Assembly: GCF_030463565.1 (NCBI RefSeq)
Contig: NC_134660.1
Coordinates: 1,972,001 to 2,036,000 of the forward strand
Direction of reading: 5' to 3'
Length of the DNA stretch: 64,000 nt
DNA from: Pelecanus crispus
Lineage: Eukaryota; Chordata; Aves; Pelecaniformes; Pelecanidae
Shown: piece by piece, positions 41,788-55,500 of the stretch
Position numbering within the stretch: the first letter of the stretch is position 1
Layout: the number at the start of each line of letters is the position of its first letter
Position numbers and translations under genes: made by a program
Notes under the pieces: model-generated
Seen by the model: only the letters and a program-made list of their open reading frames with translations
Told to the model about the DNA's origin: nothing
The model's database searches: none

Positions 41788-44700
41788 TTTCTCTGGTTGG
41801 AGACTCATCTTGTAACATGCATGCATTTCAAAACAGTAACAGTGTCTCAAACTGCTCCTAGCAAACAGACAAGCACAGAGGACTTAAAATTCCTATTTAA
41901 AAAACAGCAGTGAAAAAACCTAGAATGCTTTTTTTCTTTTTTTTTTTTTTCAGTTTTAAACTTAATTTATTCACATTTTTTCAGTTGCACCGATTAGCCC
42001 TGCCCACCCTTGTGACCTGCGTGTTATACGCTCGCTTGACACAACTCAATCCAGCTGCTTTTAGCATTGTGCAGCTAAACAAAGACCAGCACAACTTCCA
42101 AGTGGCAAAAACCAAAACCACTAAAAACGATGGATGACCAGCAGTTGGTTCCCCGAGCTTTGCCATTGCTATTTCGCAAGAATTCATCTCAAAGAGCAAG
42201 AAAAATCGGTAGCGGCTAATACGGATACTGGAGAATGGCTCTGCAGAAGTAGGGGAAGTTACCAGGCAAACCTGAAACGGGGCGTTAAGACACAGATGGG
42301 GGGAGGATAGCTGGTTTGTTTTTGGAGCTATTTTAAGGGCGATCTGTCTCAGATCGGTTACGCAGTGTTGCAAACCAAGTTTAGGACACACACACACTGA
42401 CTTCTGAAGGGTTTGTACCACCTCGAGGTTAAACGCTTTGACCTCTGTGCAGCTTGAAGGGAGACATCTTGTAAAGACTGCATAGTAGTCACAGGACTGG
42501 GAGGCATCCGTCCGTCGAGGCCAAGACACAACCCCTACCAAACACGGCCCGTAACTACAACACAACCTTGCTTCGCGCCTTTCCTGGGCTAAGAGGCGAG
42601 TCCCCAGCTGACGTCCCCGCTGAAGGTAGCTGCGGCAGCGCTCTGGAGGAGCAGGAGCTTCCTCCCAGCAAGGGAAAGACAACTCAAGTGTTTTAGTGTT
42701 CTTGCTGATTATGATAATCCAATTCAAAGCTAGGATTCTCGGATGTGGGAGTACAGCCTCATTTATGCAGGAAATCTGAAGTCACCTACTACCCCAGAAG
42801 TTCTCCCTGGGATGAATTTCAGGATCGTGGCTTTTATAATTAAAACCAGGTCAATCAGAGGCGTGTATGAGACCAGAGGGAAGGATCCCACCGCTCCGTG
42901 CTGTGAGAAGTGAACTCCTGCTGACATTCTTCTTACATAGAGCAAATACCCGGCCCTCTTCCTAGCGCTGACACCAAAGCTGACACAAGGGGCGGGTGCT
43001 GCCTGGTACCTCCAGAACACGTGGGTCCTATTAAAGGGTGACCCAACGTGTTCTCGAGTGGTTTTTATTGCACTGTTGGGGCAGAACAGCACCCAAACTG
43101 TGACTCCGCACTCTGCCTTCCCTCTCCCGCTCTTATTTACGCTGTAGGAGTTATCTCAATGGGGAAGATACAAGTTCTAGGTTCAAAGCAGTTTTTAGTT
43201 CTTAAATTTTGACAGATTAGGCTCACGTTCAGAAAGAGAGACACCCTCGGTACAGGCAGGACTACAGATCCTGCAGCTCGCTTCTCACACAAACTCACCC
43301 TGCCTTTGGGCCCTGGAGACACTGCACACTGAACAACTTCTTTTTCTTTTTGAAACTTCAGTTGACCAAAGAATCGCACTGCAATTTCTTGAAAAATCCT
43401 GCACTCTGACCAGGATCTGAGCGATCCGTCTACCTACTGCAACTCTTTCAGCCGAGGGTGGTTTTCAGTCAAATGCACTTCAGTGTAAAGTGTTCCGCAG
43501 GGTACATGCTACAGACAGAAATATCTACATTCAGCAAACTAGAACTAAATTCACACTGGAAACAGACAACAAACTAGCACAAGCAGTTGTAAAACCAGAA
43601 TTGAAAGGGCTGGGTTTTCCTTTTAAATACTTGAGTTAAAAAAGTGACCTAAAACAAGATTTAAAAAAAAAAAAACAAAACCCAAAACAAAACAACAAAA
43701 ACAAAAGAAAAAGTCCCTTTTAAAAACAAATCAAATATTTGCAGCTTCACTTCTTATTCTGGTAATAAAAATACTGTCTAGAAACAAAAATTAGCATTTT
43801 TAACGTAATGCTACCTCTCAAAATGTAAACAATATACAAAACGCTTATGTTAAACAAAGTTACATACCTGGGTAATACATCATTAAGTGAGAAAATTGCA
43901 TTTAATTACTTTAATAGACACAGTATGGCAACTTGACAGAAGTGGCAGAATTGGGGAAGTGCTAAAGTGAATAGAGTTTATGGGGCTTTTCATATCACTT
44001 GAGCCAGAGACAGCCAATTGAATTCTAGCAGGAGTTGCTTTGGAGTGGAATCAGAAAATACAGTCAACTGCTCTTAAGCCCTTAGTATCATGACTTCTGT
44101 AAAGATCGTTACAGGAACTAACTGCATTTTCAGTTCATTCCCGCTTATGAAATTCAGTGAATGAGACTGTTGCTCCTAGTTATGCAAGCTTCATTCTTCT
44201 ACTTTGAGTTGTTTGTTTTGTAGTGTCTCACTGCAGGATGTCTGCAGTTCACTAATTTCCCTCTCTTCCTCCCCCCTTTTTCTCTTCTCTTTTTAATACA
44301 CGATTTAAAGATAAACAGTTTAAAAGGTACGAGCTAGTTTCCCCAAAGGAGAATGGCAAACTTACCAGGCCAAAGTTGCAGATTCAATGCAGATTTTTAA
44401 AACTGTCAAGAATAAAAAGTGATTGGTATTTAATTTCTAACCGATAGTAAACTTAAGTGCTTATTGTTTAAGAGAGAAGCAACCAACATAATGCCCACGA
44501 AACTAAGCTGGTGATACCCTCTAAGTCCTCCCTTTTTTAAAGTATTCTCATAGCTGCATTTGTTTTGTGGCTTTTCCAGCTACACACCTTAAGACGTGAG
44601 ACTCTTCAGCCTCCCAGACAACGGTGTGTTAGCCTCCACATCACACAGACTAGGGACTGGACTACAGCGGCAGAAGAAATTTGTCCCGTGTCAAAGGGAA

Positions 44701-46572
44701 TGACCCATGAATGAATAAAAAGATTCGTATCCCATTATGACCCCTAATATTAATTTTTGATTTTTTAAAGACTCTATTTACAGTGCACTCTTATGGGCTG
44801 AAACTTTAGCCCCCTTTTGTCCCCTTCAAAGTTGAGACCTGTGGGATTCACATCACGAATGTGGGTATGAACATAAAAAAACCCAAGCCCACATTCAGAA
44901 TCCAGACCAGAGCTAACATTAGTCTAGGGAAATTACCGGGATGTGATGAGCACCAGTTATCTCTCAAAAGGACCAAATTCCACACAGCAAACTGTAGCAC
45001 GCGTTACAGCACAGGACAGACATTCGAAACAGCTTATTCCCGAAACAAAGGCATATGTGAAAACAGTTTCAAGGCAGATAAGCAACATGTTTCAACTGCA
45101 AGAGGTTTGTTCGAAACACTAAATCCTGCTTAAAAAGAAAACAAAAACTAAAAAAAGAACCAAAAGATCTGTAACTGTTGTGCAGCAGAGCTAACAAAAC
45201 CCAAAGCAAGTCTGACAAGCTTGGCTGTGAAAAATATTACAAGCGTTCTGGAGACAAAACAGGACGTTATTCAGTCACGCAAATCAGTTCCAATTCCTTA
45301 CGGGGGGGAAAATAATCTGGCGCAAGTGTTCAAACATTTCCACTCCTTGACTGTCGCTCTAGAGAGGGGTATGGAGCAGAGGAGAGTAAAAACAATCACG
45401 GCTCAAGTCCTGAGTCCTCTTGAGCAGTGGAACTTGCTCCACAGTCACAGCTCCCAGCACTCCCCACTGGTAGCGAGTCCAATTCCTTCGTGTGCAAGTC
45501 ACATTGCCATTTAAAAAATAAACCAACTAACCAAAGAACCTCTGTCGGGAAACAAATTCAAGTACCTGTTGCAGATCGGGCAAGTAAGGAAGACTGAACA
45601 TTAGCTAGATTAACACTGGCAGAACTGCGATGTGAAGCTGTAATCTAAGAGACACGGCAATTCCTGACTGAGGTGCGACAGGGAAACGTTCCAGATAGTC
45701 AAATGCTATCCCATATCTACAGGTACAAAATGCCTTTTTTTTCCTTTTATGAAATCTTCATAGCTGGCCAATTCAAAGCACAATGGGTCCGAGCACATTA
45801 TCATCTGAGGTTGTTCAATGCCTCTACTACTTCTCACACTGGTTTTTTTTTTTAGGTTCTAGGAGTTACACCTTTTTAAGCAATCATCTTTGGTAGATGT
45901 TCATTTCCCTCGTCTTTCTTGTAAATCAAGTGCAGTTACAAAAAAAGTTTTTGTTACTTAAATTAACCAAAAAATATAAAGTGTCCCAGTCTGAATTTAC
46001 CTAAAGTTCAGCGACTCCTCCTTATCAGAGTAATATTTTCCGGCCTTGAAATGGTGAGCTATTTTCCTTCCAATTCCTACCAAAAGGGAAATAAAAGGGC
46101 TTGTATGTCTTTCTGGTAGAGACAGTCCAATAAAAAAAAAAAAAAAGTAGTAGTTTGTGGAATCAGGCACTGCTTCACTCCCACTGAACGTGATCTAGAG
46201 CGACCCCTTTTATACAGTGCCACATATCATATCCCTATGGGATTCTCTTGATCAGAGAGGAGAAAATGTCATTACAAAGAGAAGTGCTGAAACAATGCAC
46301 TTTTCTTGTTTTAAAAAGCCCTCAAATCTATGTCTGGGCACTTCTGTAACATAAAAACCCACTTTTCCACCTGGGTCAAGTGGACTGTTGGAGGGTGCAC
46401 CTAGAATTAGTTTTCTCTTAAGTCACACAGTGCCACACACTCACTCTTGCACACACACACACACATGCACACCCCACATGCTGCTACAGTGTCTGTTGTA
46501 GTGTCACAGGCTGCATTCTCTGTTAGGAAGTAGCCCCTCTTCTCTTCATTTCTCGCTGAAGGCTGAAGACGA
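41788..46572 (-). other. PIP4K2B: PIP4K2B 3' UTR
   Basis: A long AT-rich region downstream (minus strand) of the stop at 46573-46575, free of any recognised gene on either strand. It carries two Pumilio-type UGUAGAUA elements (minus strand of 43522-43529 and 45714-45721), several A/T runs (43661-43690, 46130-46146) and a short CA repeat near 46450. Confidence 0.65.
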
Positions 46573-49500
46573 CTATGTCAGGATATTGGAGATAAATTCA
46601 TTGAAGCGTTTAGAGTACTGCTCTGGATTCACGGTGGAGATCTCTGCCCCAGCCTGCAAGGCAGAGAGGAGAGAGAAGTCACAACACCCTCCTCGAAGGG
46701 CAGACCCTGCAGCACTGCAAAGGGTGGAGGAGGGAGGGAGGACAGCAGGGAGCCATCATGTCAGCACAGCCTGTTTCTGCCGGGAAAGACCGATAACAGC
46801 TTGCAAGTTCTAGGAAAAAACAACATCCAGAGAGGTCTAGAGAGATCCCCAAGGAAACTGATTTTAGCTCCAGCTGGATCTTCTGCAGACCACTGACTCT
46901 GATTTGGATTTGCTCCCTCATGGTTTAAAGGAGATTTGGAAGAAGCATGAAAAACGCCATGTCCCACTAACCTGGGCTTTTTTCAAGCCCTTTTGGGAAG
47001 TTCAGGATTGCTGCCAGGGAACAGGACTGGCCCCAGGAAGGGAGCAGGGTAGTATCTCTGCCTGCAGCCAGTCCATTCCTGCTCTGTGAGCCTGTTGGTG
47101 CCACACCAGGGAAATCGAGCACCTCCCAAACTGGGACATAAATGCAAGTCATCTCCAACCAACCAGAGGGAAAGCCTTTCCAAGACAGTCTGAGGAGACA
47201 GTAAGCAAGGGAAGAGCTGTTCTTGGGCACAGCATCACTGGAGAATTTCCATACTGGTAGAAAAATCAGTGTCAGGAGATATCACACAGACACACGCAGG
47301 CATGCAGGCAAAGCAGAAGCCCCAAAGCCCATCCTCCTTGCGGGTGGCAGGCTGCTTACCCCATGTTTCACTGTTTTGGCAGCATGTGCAGCTTTCTTCT
47401 TCGCATCATATGGCGTAAGAATGTCTATAATGGCCATGAAGTACACTTCCTTCTTGGGGGCACCTAGCAAGGCAAGAGAGTCGCTAGCACACCCTGAGCT
47501 GTGAGCAAAGCCCAGCTGCACCCCCCTCCTTTAGAAATACACAGCAGATCTGTTTTGATGCAACTAGCAGAGAAAGCAAGGCAGCTGGAGGCTGTAGAAG
47601 GGCAGAGAAGAATGACTGGAAACAGCACACCAGAGGCCCACACGTTCTCTGAACACGCCACCACTCTCCAAGCACCACTTCTACCCGTTCCAACTCACAC
47701 CATCCACGACAAGGGACTGCACAGCGAAGGAGAGACACTTGGCAGGGTCTCTCCCGCTCTCTCCCTGTGGACAGTCCTCCCACTCCATTTAGACCAGCCA
47801 GACCACAGGACACCTCTGCCCTCCAGACCTTCTTCAGGGCAATATTCCATGATACTCACTTTCATGGCTTTTCATGGCGTAGACGTCGACAGAAGGATCG
47901 AACTCTCCAGGCCCAAAGAAGCGAGGGTAGTTGAGGAGATTGCCAGGGCTGTCAGGGGGTGTGCCATAGGAGGAAATGGGGTTGCCTCCGAGACCATCGT
48001 TCTCACACTCCTCATCCTCTGCCCGATCCTCCACTTCCATCTCTTCCTGCTCTGCTCGGTCAACATCGTGGATCCCAACCAGCAAGCTGTAGTCCATAAT
48101 CTTCAGCTGAGCTAAAAACTGGGAGAAAGAGATCAGTGAGAACAATAGCATCCACGTGGGATCAGAAATCCTTAGTCCTACCCTGCCCATATCTCCCTAA
48201 AAAGGGCTGGAGTGAAAGCTAAACCCTTATTAGACTCCAGAGAATCTACAGATGAGCTCATATGCCCACTGCTCCCAGCATAACCCTGACTGTAATTGCT
48301 TGACTGATCCAGGAATGACTTGCTTTTCAGTCACTGCTGCACCCCTTGAGCCAGAGGCCACAGTGAGGATCCAGTTATGGGAGACAGAGTGAAAGCTGTC
48401 CCCCAGGAAACTCTACCTCCACGTCCCGCTTCAGCTTTTCAAGGAAGTTCTTTTTACTCTCTTCTCCAACATGCAGCTTCTGACCCTCATTCAAGAAGTC
48501 GTTGTCCTTGAACGTTGGTAGATCCTTGGCCTGCAACAAAAAGCCTGTGTCAAATTCTCCAAACCCCTGCTTCTTGGGGGAGGACGGGTATGCTGATCCA
48601 TTAGCAATACGTTGATTGCACAGAGACTCGGATCGAGTGTGGGGTTGCACCAGGATCTTTTGCCTGTTTATAAGGTGAAGTGGCTTATCCTGTCCACTAA
48701 ATATGAAAACAGCATCAGGCAGAGCACAGTATTTGTCAATGAATCCATGTGCTGAGCTGCACCTAGGGGGAAACTGAGTGGAGACACAGACAGCAACTCA
48801 ACTTTAAAGACTCAACTCAAAGGAAAGATGTGCTGCAGGTTGAAAGCTTGACAGCTGGGCTCCAGCCAGCGATGCTCCAACCAGCTCCCAGAATAGAAAA
48901 GAAATGCATTTTGTTGGCTTCAGACTGGGGGGAAGGGGAGAGGGCTTGGCAAAAAAATGCTTCTCTCCCTAAAGACTTGAGGAAAAAATTAAAACCACGG
49001 CTCTTTGAGGAATCTGCTTGCAGCAGGCCCTGAGGATTTCTCAGGGATGTGGAAGAACATACAACCCCTTTGGCAACTGGGAATTAAATTATTTTGTTCT
49101 TAGAATGACATATGAGCATGTGGTGGCTTTATATAGATCTACTATGAATGGTCTGAGACAAACCACAAAAGCAGAAAACTAGAGAGTAAACAGCCAGCAA
49201 GCCAGGGACACTTGGGTATGATGAAGCTGTGCCTTGACGCCAGAGCATTTGGTATAAAAGGGAGTTCCTTGGCTCGTGCCAGAGATCTAATTTTAGGGCA
49301 GGCTGGAGTAGACTTACTCTGCGGTCCCAAACCTGAAAATCCCATGTGCATGTGCAAAATGTAGTACCATGAGTTACTGCTGTGATTTCAACAGGACTTT
49401 CCATGGCAGCATCACAGCCAAAGCTTTGCAAAGGCAGGATTCTCAGTCAGAAGTTCCCCTAATGGCACCAGAAACCAAACTTACAAACATGCTGAGATAT

Positions 49501-52500
49501 GCCAAGAATCTGAGAGGAGCTGGTCGGGTTTATAAAAGCATCTGTTGCAAAAGCTAACTGCTGACCTGACTCTGTTTGGTACACTGGGAGTGCTATGAAG
49601 AAATCCTTCCATAAAGACACCATTGCACTAATGTGGGTTTTGGTACTTGTGGGGTTGTCCCCCAAGAAGTTCCCCCCACTCCTAGTAGTGTCAACAGAAC
49701 AGGGAAGGGCAGGGCAGCAGCAGATCTGCACCATCTCTTCCTGAGCAGTTACTGAGCACAGCCTGAAAGGTGGGACAGAAACAGGTTATTGCTTAGGGCC
49801 CGTTTAATATCCCCTGCTCAATACCCCTTTGGAAAAGGGAAGTCAATGGATCCCATCTGCTTCCAACCACCAGGAGGAAAGAAAGGCTGGCCAGGAAGTC
49901 CATACCTTCTCTTTATCGCTTGCTTCCCTGGATACTGTTGAGCCCTGATAAAAGAATAAAGAAAAGAGCATTGCTGCACTATGTGTCATATTCCTGAAGA
50001 ATTCATTGACATCATTTAATTCCTCCATGAAGAACAATAATGAAAGTATTTTTAAAATCAGTGCTCAACCCCTTTTTCATGTCTGAGATAGACTTACAGA
50101 TCTCCCTGGTGTAGTGCAGGCCACTTGGGATGGGGGAATGGAACAACAGTTGAGCCTCAAGTGAAGCCCCATCCAGAGCCCCCAAAACCTAATCCCCTGA
50201 ACAAAAAGCAAAGCCCAGGACCTTGTCAAGTAGGTGTTACAAACACCAACTCCCACCCTCCTTGAAAAAGAGCTCTCAGCTCCATGACTGCCCTCCAAAC
50301 ACTCACCTTCAGGTCGTATTTCCGGTGCACAGTCAGCCTGTGACTAAACACGTTTCTGGTAACCACCATGTAGGTTTCCACTCCGTCCACGGTGAGCCGG
50401 TACATGCCAAGGAACTGGGGCAGGAGGGTGTTCCCATGACACTCCACTATGAACTGGAGGAGAGCGGGCAAGGGAAGGGCAGAGAAAGACGGTACTGTCA
50501 CACACACCCCATCTCTGACAGAACACAAGCTCAGCAAGAAGCTGATAGCAAAGCCTCCAGTTCCAGCCATCTGACACCGATGGTGAAAGGAAAGGAGGCT
50601 TGCAAACGGCTCCTAGGGTCTCAAGAAAAGCAAGTTAGGGCATTGTAAGAATCTTCTGGCCCTGAGCTGAGACAGAGCATCCCATTGTCTGTGCATGTCC
50701 AGCCTGCTGTAACAGGCTAGGTGTGCACGTCCGTGACTCAGTCTCAGCGGGGTGAGTCCGTTGTTGGCACTGGCTAACTTCACTTCTTGTGGTTATGTGA
50801 GTGTATCTGAAAGTAAAGAGCAGACGGACTGGCAGATAACGTGGACCGGGATAGAACATTTCCGGCTGTCCCACTTTGCTCCCCCTTCCCTCCTGCACAT
50901 AACTGTCTGCCGCCGGTCGCTCTGGAAAGTCTGATTCAAAGGACTGAATTAGGAGCGTGTTTACAGATCTCAGGTACCAACAATCCATAATTCATTGATG
51001 TAAGGAACAGGGTGAGCTGTGAAGGGGCTCAGCACTGTGAAGAAGCAGGCAGCTGTGCCATAATTGGCTCTCAGAGGCTAAGGAACACTGTTTTCTTTTG
51101 CAAAAGCTATTTGCAAGCTCTGCCAGGTTGCACACTGTGAATCCAAGCTTCAGTTCCCCAGCAAATCACAAGATGCTCCCCAAGGTGTTTGCGACCTCCC
51201 CTCCCAGGGTTCCAGACTCACCGTACCTGATGGTACTTCTTTAAGATGTTGTGCATCTCTGCTACATCCTCGCTCGACACTGCCTTAATGACAAACCTCC
51301 TGTCGTAGGTGGTGAGGAACCGGGCCCCACATCGGCCCTGGCTGTCACTGTTCACTGGGGCGCTTCGTGTCACCGAGTTCTGAGGGAACCAGAACAAAAA
51401 AGTGGGGAGGAGAGGCAGGAGCTGCCACCTCCCTGGAGAAGAAAGAAGAGCAGTCTTGGAAAGCAGATGAGACATGGGTGACCAGGGCCAGCTCCACAAC
51501 CTGGCTCTGGAACCACAGACATCCCAGAGACTTTGTGCTCCACCTTTGTAACTGTGACAGTGTCCTGGCCAAGCTTCAGAGCAAACTTGCAAACACACTC
51601 CAATCGTGACCGTTAATAAGCAAGCATCCCTGAGTGTTCAACACTACTGAGGTTAACCCAATTGTTTAGAAGTCTGGACATGGAGTTTAGAGCTTTCATC
51701 TGGGTCTTCTATTTGTTTACCCGTTTTACCCCAACACCTGGCATGCATTTTTGAAAATGTTTTGGTTTTTACTAATGAGTTATTAAGGAGGCAGTATACA
51801 CAGACCAAGACTTCTTAGCATTTCCTCCTGGAAATACAAGAACTGTCAGGATATTTCCAACATTTAAGGAAAAACAGAACAAAACGAATGACATGGCCTG
51901 CCTTCTTTTCCACCAAAAGGTAGTCTAAACTGGTAAAAGTCTCGCTGTTTGAGAATTCTTTACAGGTCACCCTGAAACTAAAAGCCACCCTCAGCCTCTG
52001 CTATTCTTACAATTGGATGAAAAAGATTGTGAGTATAAATAGCTTGGTTGTTCTTCCGACAACCAGCAGCATCTGTCTTTATATCCCTGTCTCCATCCTT
52101 AGCAACGAAACATCGCAGCTTCTTTTCATACTTGCAGCACAATTGGAAAATCCCATGCAAGCTGCGGAGCAAGTATCTACCATGTTCCCTGAGCCCCAAA
52201 CATGAGCTCTTTGTTCTGATCCTTCTCCCCAGGTAGGGGGACTTGCTGTGAGCCTCATCCCACTGTTAGAGCCACTGCTCTTCACACCTTCCAGACTGAC
52301 CCAAGCGGGTCACCAGTCTCCTGCTTGTCTCCTCCACCACTTCTCAGCAACTGCCTTCCAGCTCCACCACCCCAGTCACCAAGTGTCTGTTCAGAAGCCA
52401 TTTTGTCAACCAACAGCATAGGCTCTCACTAGCTTTTCCTTGCCGCTGGCGCAGACACATGGGGAGAGTTGTGCTCTGAAACACAGCGGTACTGACACCT

Positions 52501-55500
52501 GGGTAGTGGTCTTTAGCTCAAGGTAGATGTGGCTTTCAGGATCTCAGGGCTGGACAATGCATTTCATGATGTATTTTTTTTAGTTACACTGTTCTCTCTG
52601 AAGAGCAGACAGCAGAGGGAGCCTGCTCGTCTGCAGACGCAGACACGCAGGCAAGCAGAGCCTGCTGCGAAAGAGGGATTTGTCGTGTCAAGCTGCAAGT
52701 GAGCCGAGAGGTTTCCTTTCAGAATGAAGCATTTAAAGCCTTTAAAACTTTAATGAAGCAGGGGAAAAACTCTACTCCTGCCAACGGCTTCAGAAACCAT
52801 CAGGAAAATAAAGGCAAACAAAAAAACCCCCTTGCTTCTTGCTGACATTTGCAAATGAGTCTGCTACACAGTTTAATCACCCCTCACCTCAAAACCACAG
52901 AGCTTTTCTTCTAGACGAGATGGGAAGCAGAAATCATGACCACATATGGACATTACCAAATTCATAGCCCTTAGGTTTACTTTGTTCCCTTCCTGTCACT
53001 CCCACCTCTTCCACAGCTCGGGTGTTATATTTAGCCTCCTGGCTCGATTCCCACTCAAGCCATCACATTTTACCCACCTGAATTTAGCTCAATGAATGTT
53101 TGCTGCTTTCTGTTCTAGCTGGACACTTTTCAAGAGCCAAACTGCTCTACCCCAGAGACGGGAGAAAAGTAATCCTTCAGAGCAACATGATGATAAACCA
53201 GGTATTGAGAACCAACAAGACTGGGGGTGCTTCTATGTAAGTTACTTCACATGGTTCTGATCGTTTCTTAAAAGAAACTGAGAAAAAAAATTCTAAAATC
53301 TACTACAGCGGATGGAGCAGGAGAAAAAATAATTAGGAGCTAATGACTTCACTGCATGCAAGTACGTTGAAGGGTATGGGGGAAGCCAGCACACAAAGTA
53401 ATTCCCTGGTACAGCCAGCCCCCGAGGCAGGGTGTTGCTGGCTAAGCAGTCTCCTCAAGAGCCAGACGCAGCCTGGCATGCACTACTGTCAACAGACCAG
53501 GAGGCAAGGGTACTGCTTCTGGCAAAACGCCATCGCTGCCTAGAGAACAGGCCTGACGGTAGGAGGGAAAAAAATAAAATTAATAATCTAACAGGCATGT
53601 GCTCAAGAAAAGCATGGACTGAGCAGACGTGTCCTGAAGAGTTCTTCCATCACAAGCAGAAGAGATCTGTGTGCGCAACTCGCGGCTCGCAGGTAATTAC
53701 AAGGCACTGAGCACGCACAGGCACAAAGAACGGCACCTGCCTCCTAACGCGGGGCTCAGCTCTATCTCCGTCAGCAGATGGGCAGTCACCCAGACCAGAG
53801 CTGCGACAGGCAGCCACGAGGCAGCAGCCAGCATTTACTATTCCTCCTGGGGATGGCCGGCCCCTTGCAGAAGAAAAGCAAAGATGACTGTCAGTTCTGC
53901 TCGAAAAACGTGTCTCACTTTGAGCAAACACCCTCAGAGTGCCCAGCATGCCTGAGAACACGCAGCAGAGTAGGATGGGCCCTGGCAACCAGGAGAGAGG
54001 CAACTGAGACAGCTACACAAAGAAACAAAAAGCCTCAAGCACTGATCCCGGTATCCTCAGAGGTCATCCCTTCTCACAGAGGGACCTGCATGCTCCCGCC
54101 TTGGTCTGGGAACAAGGGGCAGAGGATGGGATGCAGGTGCTACACATCTGCTCCTTGCCCCATACCACATGGAACCAGAAACTGGATCGAGTAGATCCAG
54201 CGTCTCACCAGTGCAACGAGCCATGCAGCTGGAGTAAGAAAACAGTTCTCTCTATTATATTAACCTTGAAACAGGGGGAGATCAGGCAATAATCTAGATA
54301 TAATCACAGAGAATTTTGACACTCTTGGGGAGGGCGTATACACAGCTGTATGTGGACATGGGCACGCACACACACACAACCAGAAGGAAGCAGGTTGGTG
54401 GGATTAGCAGGAACAGCTCTGCTCCCATCTCCTCTCCCCACAACACAGGCAGCAGGGAGCATGGCTGGGCTTGTACGTGAAGGAAAGAAGGGAGAGAGCA
54501 AGAAGCTTGCACCACTCACCTGCTGCTCCAGCGCTAACGTGCCGCTCTGGGCTGGCGTATTCCAGTGAATATTTTAGTTCAAGCCCGCGACCAGTCAGTG
54601 CTGGCGCACTGCCAGCCTTTATCAACCGCAGTGGAGTGCCAAAGATACCACGTTTAATTGCCTAACACTCGGCCTGCTAAAGGCCACGCAGCTATCAAAG
54701 CCACCCTCTTTTTCTGCACTGGCTTTTCCCTCATTTAAGAGGTCTCTAAGCAGCCTGCTACTACACATCTCCTGCGTGCGTAAGACTAAGAGCTGTGTGT
54801 TGGAAGGGTGGCTCTGCTGTAGCAGCAAGAGTTGCGACACCTCTCTTTCACTGGATTTAATCCCAGTGGTATTAATACAAGAAAATGTCTCTCCCCTCCA
54901 AGGCAAGTCTGAGCCTCTGGCCTTAGGGGACACGTCCTAAAGCAGCAGTCACTTCGATAAACCAAATTCAACAGCACCAATGCTTGGCACTCGCACTTGG
55001 TTAAAGCAGCACCCGAATCTGTAAAAACATGACAGACTCATTTTCCTTGCAGATGTTCCGCACTAGATCATTGTTATCCTCAAGATCCTGCCTGCCTGCA
55101 ACCATCTGCTGCCTCTTATTTTATGCCTAGACTGTAAGCGCTCTGGAGCAGGGACCATCTTTTCATTCTGCAATGGCCCAGTGCCTGGCACAGCAAGACC
55201 TACTCTGTTGCTGGGGGCCCTTAGGATTATGGTAAAACCATTCAAACCATGATTATAAGCCCATAAAAACTGACCAAATAAGAATGTTGGTATCATAGTT
55301 TCTCTGCCAGCTTGGTTATTCTGTCCTAGGGAAAGGTGTTAGGAGGGCAGGGAGAGAAGAGTCGGTACCTGGTAGTCTTGATCGTCAATCCCAAATCTTT
55401 CTCGGAGGTTTCGGAACACCAGTGGACAATACTCCTTAAATTTAAAGCGACTTGGCAAGTTTTCCCTAGGGCAAAGCAGAAAAGATATTCTTGTGCAATG

